6,898 bases of DNA from Palsa-1188 sp050010575 (GTDB lineage: Bacteria; Bacillota; DSM-12270; Thermacetogeniales; Thermacetogeniaceae): positions 1-6,898 of the forward strand of contig JBEKKU010000123.1 of the NCBI GenBank assembly GCA_050010575.1, written 5' to 3'. The notes below the pieces were generated by a model, which was given only the letters and a program-made list of their open reading frames with translations, searched no databases and had not been told where the DNA came from. A program made the position numbers and the translations under genes. Below are positions 1-5,055 of the stretch, piece by piece (position 1 is the stretch's first letter; every line of letters begins with the position of its first letter).

Positions 1-71
1 ACAATCTTAGCATCGTTTTCTGGCAATCTTTCCCCATCCAAACGGCCGGTCTCCCTCACGCTGAGAGCCAT
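1..71 (-). CDS. Unrecognised protein, N-terminal 23 codons only
   Basis: An ATG at 71-69 follows a textbook ribosome binding site, AAGGAGGTG, on the minus strand (81-87 and beyond) with about 7 bases of spacing, and the frame stays open to the window edge. The peptide begins MALSVRETGRLDGERLP and is hydrophilic and charged, with no signal peptide or membrane segment. It does not begin like an ABC ATPase: there is no early beta-strand pattern with a K-x-Y/F motif. It is therefore probably not the missing ATPase of the importer upstream, although 23 residues cannot settle this. It lies 115 bases downstream of the substrate-binding lipoprotein on the same strand, with a long GC-rich stem in between, so it may be the last gene of the cluster or a separate unit. 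I do not recognise the family. Confidence 0.55.
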   Translation of the reverse strand, partial: MALSVRETGRLDGERLPENDAKI

Positions 72-102
72 TCTATAACACCTCCTTAGCTTTTGAATTG
101 AA

Positions 103-162
103 GGTCCACCCCCTCCCCCAAATTGATTGTTTTTCCTAACAAGACGAGGAGAAGAGGTGGAC
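103..162 (-). terminator. Long stem-loop behind the lipoprotein gene, no clear U-tract
   Basis: On the minus-strand RNA, bases 162-147 pair with 104-119 over 16 positions. The first seven pairs are GTCCACC/GGTGGAC, and the whole stem is unbroken if G-U pairs are allowed. Those wobble pairs form only in the minus-strand transcript; on the plus strand they become C-A mismatches. This orientation bias supports a role in RNA made from the transport cluster. No run of U follows (CTTCAATTC), so it is either a weak terminator or an mRNA-stabilising or processing stem between the lipoprotein gene and the next gene. Confidence 0.35.
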
Positions 163-186
163 TAATTGTAAGCAATTAACCTTTCT

Positions 187-1224
187 TTAGTTGGATTGCG
201 GCACCCCGAAGACGTCAAACTGGTGAGTGATGATGTCAGCCACTTTGACCTGATTCGGTTTCAATAATCCAGCGGCGACAGTGCCGTCGATCCACTCCTG
301 AATATCCTTGTCCGGGATCCGCCCATCCGGCGCATAATAGTGGTTGGCAGTGACCGGAACCCCGATCGCCTGTGCGGTCAACTCGTTAGTTTCCTGCTTG
401 TTGTCGTTGATCCAGCGCTCGGCATTCTTGATGGCGATCACAAAGCTCTTGACGATATCCGAATGCGCCTGAATGAACTTATCTGAGAAATAGTAGAGAT
501 AGGTTCCGTTATTCTGGTCGTTGTCAATATTTCGGCTGCTGATCAGAATGTTGCCGATGCCGGTATCCTCTATCGCCTTGTAGAACGGCGGGTGCGGTGT
601 GGCGACATCGATCAGGCCCTGCTTCAATGCCTGAACCTGCTGAAGGTCCGGCATGGTGATCCACTCGATCTTATCCTTGGGAATGTTGTACTTGGCCCGT
701 ATCTTGTCGGTCAGGTATTCAATGCAGGAGTTGCGCGTCTGTACTCCGAACTTCACCTTGCCGGGCTGCTTGTTGATATCTGCAAGGGTCTTGATCGGGC
801 CGTTCTTATTGCTTACCCACCACATGTGCTGGAGGTGAATGTCCGTGATATCCGCCGGCGGCTCGATGATTGACCGGACCACTCCCTTGAGCTGTGCCCC
901 GTTCGCCACGGCAATGGCCAGGCCGTTGGGATGGATGTTGCCCACGTCGATGCTTCCGCTGATAATGGCCGGGATTCTTGCCGAGGCGTCAATATCTCCG
1001 ACATACTGGATCTGCAAGCCTTGCTTGGCAAAGAAACCCTTCTTGTCGGCGATCAGGAAGGGTGCTAGGGTGCAGTCCTTGCGCGACCAGGTTTTAACGA
1101 TCTGCAATGGTTTCGCCTGGGTGTTCTCTCCGGTCGTGGCCGCTTTTTTAGAGCAGCCGGCAACCAGTGTGATCACTGCCAAGGCAAGTACAAGCAATAC
1201 GATCCTGTAAAGATTCTTTCTCAT
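187..1224 (-). CDS. ABC importer substrate-binding lipoprotein, SsuA/TauA/NMT1-like
   Basis: This is the extracytoplasmic solute receptor of an ABC importer in the sulfonate/nitrate/taurine/thiamine-precursor superfamily. The 345 residues start with a lipoprotein signal: K/R at 2-7, a hydrophobic core at 8-20, and lipobox LVAGC ending at Cys24, which would be lipid-anchored to the outer face of the membrane. The mature protein shows the family pattern: a first strand around 41-46, 'APFLIADKKGFFAKQGL' at 54-70, 'ISGSIDVG' at 88-95 and 'LKQGLIDVATPHPPF' at 200-214. The length suits the family. Cys51 sits in the first loop, where ligand-contacting residues usually lie, and Cys167 in the second lobe; both are uncommon positions. 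The ATG has AAGGAGG 9 bases upstream (1234-1240). The gene follows the SsuC-like permease by 91 bases, as expected for an importer pair. The substrate cannot be read from sequence; a sulfur-containing or other small organic anion is a guess supported only by the nearby metY. Confidence 0.85.
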   Translation of the reverse strand: MRKNLYRIVLLVLALAVITLVAGCSKKAATTGENTQAKPLQIVKTWSRKDCTLAPFLIADKKGFFAKQGLQIQYVGDIDASARIPAIISGSIDVGNIHPNGLAIAVANGAQLKGVVRSIIEPPADITDIHLQHMWWVSNKNGPIKTLADINKQPGKVKFGVQTRNSCIEYLTDKIRAKYNIPKDKIEWITMPDLQQVQALKQGLIDVATPHPPFYKAIEDTGIGNILISSRNIDNDQNNGTYLYYFSDKFIQAHSDIVKSFVIAIKNAERWINDNKQETNELTAQAIGVPVTANHYYAPDGRIPDKDIQEWIDGTVAAGLLKPNQVKVADIITHQFDVFGVPQSN

Positions 1225-1284
1225 TAAAGCCCGCCTCCTTAAATATGTTCAGTTGTTTTTAACCCTCCCTGAGGGCGCCAAGCA

Positions 1285-1298
1285 AGGCTTCACAGCCT
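1285..1298 (-). other. Small intercistronic hairpin between permease and lipoprotein genes
   Basis: AGGCT and AGCCT (1285-1289 and 1294-1298) form a 5-bp stem with a 4-base loop in the 91-base gap between the two importer genes. No U-run follows. It may mark an mRNA processing or stability point that allows more lipoprotein than permease to be made, a common pattern in such operons. The stem is short and could be chance. Confidence 0.2.
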
Positions 1299-1315
1299 GT
1301 GTTTGTATGGTTCAC

Positions 1316-2167
1316 CTAATTCGCCGGCTCGTGCCATACAAGAACTCGTTTTTCCAGACGAGCAACCAGGCTGGAAATCGCCAAGCCTAGCAGGGCGATC
1401 GTGACTACCCCGGCATACAACCTGGGAATCTGGTAGTTTACCTCAGAATTGAGAATCAGCCAGCCAAGCCCGTTGCTGGCGCCGAGCATCTCGGCCCCGA
1501 TCAGCATGAAGAAGGAGTTCCCGGAACTCATCCGCAACCCGTTGAAGATGTATGGCGCTGCCGCCGGCAGGATCACCTTGACGAACAGCGCTGGCTTGGA
1601 AGCATTCATAGCCCGGGCGCACTTGACCAACTGCGGGTCAACATTTTTTGCCCCCGTGATCGTATTGAAGAGGATCGGCCAGAAAGCGACCAGGAATATA
1701 ATGATGATCTTGGCAGCCTCCCCGATCCCGAAGAATAGGATGATCACCGGAAATATGGTGAAGGGGTTCACCTGGCCGAGTACACTGAGCAGCGGGTTCA
1801 GCAGCTTTTCAAAGGTAGTAAACCAGCCGCCTAGCAGAAACCCGAGGGGGATAGCCACCACAGCAGATATGGAAAAGGCAATCAAGGCCCGCCTCAGGCT
1901 GGCATAGACATTTACCAAGAGATCCCCGGATAGCAGCATCCCCCACATGGTCACGATGATCTTAGAAGGAGTGGCAACAAATTGTGGATCGATGAAGCCC
2001 ACTCTCGGGCCGATTTCCCAAAGTATGAGAAAAGTAATGATCGCGATCGATTTAAGGAACCAGTTTTTTAAGCTCAACCATCTTTGCGGCTCGGCTGGCA
2101 TCTTTATTTTTTGATATCGCTGCTGAATATAATAACTGATTGACCATCTTTCTGGCTCGCCTGGCAT
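1316..2167 (-). CDS. ABC importer permease, SsuC/TauC-like (BPD_transp_1)
   Basis: This is the membrane subunit of the importer that the downstream lipoprotein feeds. The 283 residues contain about six membrane segments (roughly 38-56, 96-114, 133-149, 153-172, 212-232, 252-270). The cytoplasmic coupling ('EAA') loop lies at about 176-206 and ends ILPAAAP at 199-205. In this loop the normally invariant Gly is Asn188 (RAMNAS where the family has R-x-LGAS), which is unusual. The start at 2167 is preferred because GGAGG lies 10 bases upstream (2178-2182), whereas the next Met, codon 23, has no ribosome binding site. Codons 1-8 and 23-30 are near-copies (MPGEPERW and MPAEPQRW), so the N-terminus carries a local duplication ahead of the first membrane segment. 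The gene begins 103 bases after the FtsX-type ATPase stop and ends 91 bases before the lipoprotein gene. No SsuB/TauB-type ATPase is visible in the window. Confidence 0.85.
   Translation of the reverse strand: MPGEPERWSISYYIQQRYQKIKMPAEPQRWLSLKNWFLKSIAIITFLILWEIGPRVGFIDPQFVATPSKIIVTMWGMLLSGDLLVNVYASLRRALIAFSISAVVAIPLGFLLGGWFTTFEKLLNPLLSVLGQVNPFTIFPVIILFFGIGEAAKIIIIFLVAFWPILFNTITGAKNVDPQLVKCARAMNASKPALFVKVILPAAAPYIFNGLRMSSGNSFFMLIGAEMLGASNGLGWLILNSEVNYQIPRLYAGVVTIALLGLAISSLVARLEKRVLVWHEPAN
2078..2167 (-). repeat. 24-bp direct repeat duplicated at a 66-bp period in the permease N-terminus
   Basis: Positions 2078-2101 and 2144-2167 match at 21 of 24 bases. The period is exactly 66 bp (22 codons), so the reading frame is preserved and each copy encodes MPxEPxRW. 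This points to an in-frame local duplication at the 5' end of the permease gene, which lengthened the cytoplasmic N-terminus. Confidence 0.7.
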
Positions 2168-2270
2168 ATGCCAAAAACCTCCATACGACTAACACATTTT
2201 GTAAAAACACTTAATCTACCGGCTTAATCCATGCAGTCACTCCCTCCATTACCATTACACATGTTCGGTT

Positions 2271-2945
2271 CTATCCAGTCTTTAACTCTCCGATGGGTAG
2301 ATCCCGGACTCTGTTATCAATGATCTGCACAGCGCGGTCAGCCTTGCTGGCCAGCCTGGTGTCGTGAGTCACCAGCACCAGGGCGCGCTCCTTCCTGGGC
2401 AACTCAAAAAGGAACTCGCCGATCCAGGCCGCCCGTTCCGGATCGAGATCATTGGTCGGCTCATCGGCAAAGATCACAATGGGATCTAAAAGCAACGCCC
2501 TGGCCACTGCCACCCTGCGTTTCTGCCCAATGCTCAACTGGTAGGGAAGATAGTCAAGGCGATTTTTCAGGCCCAGATCCTTCAATATGGTTTCTGCCTT
2601 CGCCTCAAGGGATCGCTTGCGCGCCAGTCGCGCTGGTACCAGGACATTATCAAGGACGGAAAGAGAGCCGATCAGTTGTGGGCTTTGAAAAATAAAACCG
2701 AAGGAACGATTGCGAAGCCGCGATCTTTCATCGTCAGAGAGATCTGAGACCTTCCGCCCATTATAGAGAACCTCTCCTTCAGTTGGCTGGAGAAGCAAAC
2801 CAAGGATCGATAGCAGGGTGGATTTACCGCTTCCCGAAGGGCCGGTGATCACCAGAGATGATCCCTGTTCAATCCCCAGCGACACCTCCTTTAACACCAC
2901 TTCATTGTCATATTTCTTGGAAATATTAACGGCTTCCAGCAGCAT
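2271..2945 (-). CDS. ABC transporter ATPase, LolD/MacB type
   Basis: This is the cytoplasmic ATP-hydrolysing subunit that normally pairs with FtsX/MacB/LolC-like permeases. With the frame counted from the GTG at 2954, Walker A GPSGSGKST is at 38-46, the Q-loop Gln at 90, the signature LSIGQ at 140-144, Walker B IVIFADEP at 159-166 (catalytic Glu165), the D-loop at 168-171 and the switch His at 197. The family normally has LSGGQ, so the Ile in the signature is a variant. Length (224-227 aa) is typical of LolD. I chose the ATG at 2945 because GAGGTG lies 6 bases before it; the GTG at 2954, three codons earlier, has only a weak AGGA. The gene starts 15 bases after the FtsX-like permease stop codon, so the two are almost certainly cotranscribed and form one transporter. 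Whether this ATPase also drives the SsuC-like permease downstream is open. Confidence 0.88.
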   Translation of the reverse strand: MLLEAVNISKKYDNEVVLKEVSLGIEQGSSLVITGPSGSGKSTLLSILGLLLQPTEGEVLYNGRKVSDLSDDERSRLRNRSFGFIFQSPQLIGSLSVLDNVLVPARLARKRSLEAKAETILKDLGLKNRLDYLPYQLSIGQKRRVAVARALLLDPIVIFADEPTNDLDPERAAWIGEFLFELPRKERALVLVTHDTRLASKADRAVQIIDNRVRDLPIGELKTG

Positions 2946-2960
2946 CTGTTTCACCTCGTC

Positions 2961-4160
2961 CTAGTCGATATCTCCGAGAGCCATCGCTGACGACGGCTCA
3001 ATTTTGCCGCTCTGCTGGGCTGGGAACCAGGCAGAAAGTATCCCGAGAAGAATAAAAAACACTGTGATTACTGCGATTCCTACCAGTACGCCCGACAGAG
3101 ATGGCTCAATGAACGGAAAGGCCTTCTGCTTCTGTAAGTAGATGAAGATCAAGGAAAATAGTAGATAACCTAGAATGAACCCTACTATCGCCCCTCCCAG
3201 CGTCAGAGTCAGGGATTCGCCGGCGATCAACAACTTCAGGTCTCGCCGTGTCGCTCCCAGAGCGCGGTACAATCCCCACTCGCCTTTACGGTCCCAGGCC
3301 AGAGAAAAGAACCGGGCGAAAAACTGAAATATCGATGCCACAGCAGCCAACAGGCCTCCACCCAACATGATCAGGAACAGGACGTTCATCTGATCCTTGA
3401 TGTTCTTGAACACATCGGAGGATTGAACCACCGTGAGGCCTCCAAGGCAATCTATGGATAGAGCCACGTCACTCTTCTGAACGTGCTCGTCGACATCTAC
3501 CAGCAGAGCAGAGATCAGCCTCTGAGGATCTCCCAGTTTGCCCCAAAATAGCTGGAGATAGGGGCTGCCTTTGGCCAGACTGCGGGCGGTATCGATAGGC
3601 GTTAGGATAGAGTAGTCCAGGCTGGTCCCCGTTGGGTCTAAAACCGCCGCCACGTGCAGGGTCTTTCCCAGGATAATGGCGTCTTTTCCTTTAATGCCGG
3701 TAACGCCCGAGCCAATCAGGATCTGGTCAGGACCAAGCGACCCGCCCGGCAGTTTCTTAACCCATGACTGCACCAGCCAATCCGTGCCGGGGTCGAATCC
3801 GATCAGCCGTGTGGCGTTGGAGAGGCTGCAGCATTCCTCGTTGAGAGTCTGGGCAAAAAACTGTGGCGTGATCCTTTTAACTCCTGAAATGCCGGCAATT
3901 TTCTGCGTCAGCGTTCCGTCCATATAGATGTTCACGGGTGCTCCGGCAAAAAGAACTGTTTCGGGGTCCACTTGGGCCTCCGCTGGTATGATCAGCAGAT
4001 CTGCCCCCAGACGTTTTTCACCAGTTCCCAGACCCACAGAAACTCCCAGGTAGAGGAGATAGAGAGCAAATAGTATTCCGACGCTTACAGCTACGGCTAC
4101 CAGCGTCGACAAGGATTGCACCCATCTCCTGGTCAGGCTATGCCAGATGATTTGCAACAT
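2961..4160 (-). CDS. FtsX/MacB-like ABC permease with a Cys-Cys extracytoplasmic domain
   Basis: This is the membrane subunit of a mechanotransmission-type ABC system, partner of the ATPase just downstream. The 399 residues have the usual layout: one N-terminal membrane helix (about 17-40), a large extracytoplasmic domain (about 41-255), then three helices (about 257-282, 311-341, 354-377). The FtsX core motif EWGLYRALGATRRDLKLL lies at 294-311, and the C-terminus resembles the family's 'P-A-x-x-x-x-x-x-x-P' tail (about 380-389). The outer domain has vicinal cysteines at 110-111 (EECCS), followed by RLIGFDP at 118-124, and one more Cys at 238. Such a pair could form a disulfide or bind metal. 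The ATG has AGGAGG about 10 bases upstream. Members of this class move lipoproteins, antibiotics or peptides, or drive envelope enzymes; no substrate can be named here. It is the first gene of the minus-strand transport cluster. Confidence 0.85.
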   Translation of the reverse strand: MLQIIWHSLTRRWVQSLSTLVAVAVSVGILFALYLLYLGVSVGLGTGEKRLGADLLIIPAEAQVDPETVLFAGAPVNIYMDGTLTQKIAGISGVKRITPQFFAQTLNEECCSLSNATRLIGFDPGTDWLVQSWVKKLPGGSLGPDQILIGSGVTGIKGKDAIILGKTLHVAAVLDPTGTSLDYSILTPIDTARSLAKGSPYLQLFWGKLGDPQRLISALLVDVDEHVQKSDVALSIDCLGGLTVVQSSDVFKNIKDQMNVLFLIMLGGGLLAAVASIFQFFARFFSLAWDRKGEWGLYRALGATRRDLKLLIAGESLTLTLGGAIVGFILGYLLFSLIFIYLQKQKAFPFIEPSLSGVLVGIAVITVFFILLGILSAWFPAQQSGKIEPSSAMALGDID

Positions 4161-4516
4161 CCTGGAGATTTCCTCCTTCTATCTATTTTGATGCACAGCA
4201 TTACTTGACTTAATAAACGGGGTAATCTGCGCGCCAGCTTTATTTCTCCGATAAAAAATAGCCCATTTGAGTCATTGTTGGCTGATACGCCTTTACCCTA
4301 TAATGATGCTTAGCTAGCATGTTTAAAGTATACTGGGATAGCGTATGTTCGCCGCATATAAAACAAAAAGCCACGCATTTATAAAATGCCTCGCCTCTGG
4401 TTTTCCAGTCAGCTATTATCCGTTACTATTATTATTTAACTAGGTAGCCGGTTGGGCTGTCTTGATAGGCCTTTGCAGGTTCTGACTCCGGTTCACTCGG
4501 CTCAAAGCCGCCGGCC
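4161..4516. other. 356-bp intergenic stretch without a supported gene
   Basis: No protein-coding frame with a ribosome binding site was found on either strand. The part nearest DUF2325 (about 4443-4516) is GC-rich and rich in short inverted repeats: CGGCT/AGCCG at 4498-4510 and AGCC/GGCT at 4446-4458. It is followed on the minus strand by a tight CTGG-AAAA-CCAG hairpin (4397-4408) and a hairpin with a U-tract (4361-4395). The rest is AT-rich and presumably holds the promoter and leader of the FtsX-like operon, but I see no clear minus-strand -35/-10 pair. A plus-strand TATAAT lies at 4299-4304 with no gene after it. Confidence 0.6.
4361..4395 (-). terminator. Rho-independent terminator-like hairpin with U-tract
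   Basis: On the minus strand GCATTT (4389-4384) and AAATGC (4380-4375) pair around a 3-base loop. Pairing continues outward through a small internal mismatch to GGC/GCT, and the stem is followed at once by TTTTTGTTTT (4369-4360). It lies about 120 bases behind the DUF2325 stop codon and about 200 bases before the FtsX-like gene, so it probably ends the DUF2325 transcript. It could instead be an attenuator in the leader of the transport operon. Confidence 0.55.
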
Positions 4517-4777
4517 TCAGCTTACTTTACCGATCAGGCTGCGTTTGCTGAATATGACCGGAATACCAGCTGCTTTTGCCTGTTGCTTGATGTTATTCAT
4601 GAGGTTATGATTGAGAAAATCCCAGAATAGAACGATCTTATCAACTTTTTTGGGTATGGTTCTGTTCAGACAGGATTTCTGGCGGCCGGACCAGTGGATT
4701 ATTTCCCTCGCCCCTTCTTCTTGTAATTTTGAGGGTATTTTACCCAAGCGGTCTGCGCCAACTACCAAAACAGTCAT
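4517..4777 (-). CDS. DUF2325 domain protein, 86 aa
   Basis: This is a small cytoplasmic protein of the DUF2325 family, widespread in Firmicutes and of unknown function. The whole protein is the domain: an N-terminal strand-turn MTVLVVGADRLGKIPSKL, then EIIHWSGR at 25-32, VDKIVLFWDFLNHNL at 45-59 and AKAAGIPVIFSKRS at 67-80. This looks like a small alpha/beta fold with a nucleotide-binding-like first turn. One cysteine (36) lies in the loop after HWSGR. I place the start at the ATG at 4777, where the family normally begins and where GGGGAG lies about 8 bases upstream. A TTG at 4858 would add 27 residues that do not fit the family. The gene has its own promoter, which closely matches that of metY, so a role connected to sulfur or cysteine status is a reasonable inference. 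It is not proof of function. Confidence 0.8.
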   Translation of the reverse strand: MTVLVVGADRLGKIPSKLQEEGAREIIHWSGRQKSCLNRTIPKKVDKIVLFWDFLNHNLMNNIKQQAKAAGIPVIFSKRSLIGKVS

Positions 4778-4876
4778 TCCTGACACTCCCCAAAAAATAA
4801 TTATCTTCTTTATAATATCTCCGGTCTTTCCCTTGCCATTGGTGAGCTCAATCCCCAAATGTTCCTAAAGCATATT

Positions 4877-4887
4877 ATATCCTAGTA
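4877..4887 (-). promoter_or_regulatory. Shared leader word TACTAGGATAT upstream of DUF2325
   Basis: This 11-mer on the minus strand occurs identically at 6406-6416 in the metY leader. Here it lies 30 bases downstream of the -10 box; in metY the distance is 28. The position and the TAGGATAT half-site shape suit a repressor operator within the early transcribed region, for example for an Rrf2-family regulator (CymR/IscR), a known controller of cysteine and methionine genes in Firmicutes. The regulator assignment is inference. Confidence 0.45.
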
Positions 4888-4917
4888 TATATATATTATT
4901 AGTAATATTATGTTTTC

Positions 4918-4946
4918 AGTTTAGTTAATATACCTCAATATGTCAA
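4918..4946 (-). promoter_or_regulatory. Sigma-A-type promoter for the DUF2325 gene
   Basis: On the minus strand TTGACA (4946-4941) is followed after exactly 17 bases by TAAACT (4923-4918). The -35 box is preceded by AAGGG, as in the metY promoter, giving an identical 11-mer AAGGGTTGACA in both. The leader to the ATG at 4777 would be about 130 bases long. Confidence 0.75.
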
Positions 4947-5001
4947 CCCTTTATAACATTTTTTCTTCAATATTTTTATCCACATTATTTTTATTTATAT
5001 C

Positions 5002-5030
5002 AGAGGCTGCCGGTGTCACCGGCAGCCTCT
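5002..5030 (-). terminator. Perfect hairpin 26 bp behind metY
   Basis: AGAGGCTGCCGG and CCGGCAGCCTCT pair perfectly over 12 bp around a 5-base loop (14-bp arms if the loop closes further). It lies just past the metY stop codon and is the strongest inverted repeat in the window. On the minus strand it is followed by ATATAAATAAAAATAATG rather than a U-run, so it is not a textbook intrinsic terminator, but its place right behind the gene makes 3'-end formation or protection likely. The T-rich stretch is on the plus-strand side before the stem and would not serve termination in that direction either. Confidence 0.6.
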
Positions 5031-5055
5031 ATACAGCATCCAAAGGTGTTTCTTA

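Noticed and set aside
592..1210. Open frames on the plus strand across the lipoprotein gene
   Set aside because: These are shadows of a well-supported lipoprotein gene, with no start signals or family features.
4319..4384. 21-codon plus-strand frame starting at ATG 4319
   Set aside because: There is no ribosome binding site, it overlaps the minus-strand terminator hairpin, and the composition is unremarkable.
4443..4470. S-box-like words CTATCAAGA and CCGGCTACC on the minus strand
   Set aside because: They are too close together and the GGAGGGA core between them is absent, so this is not a SAM-I aptamer.
4778..4858. TTG start at 4858 giving a 113-aa DUF2325 protein
   Set aside because: The family begins at the MTVLVVGAD strand, and the ATG at 4777 has GGGGAG upstream; the extra 27 residues look like translated leader.
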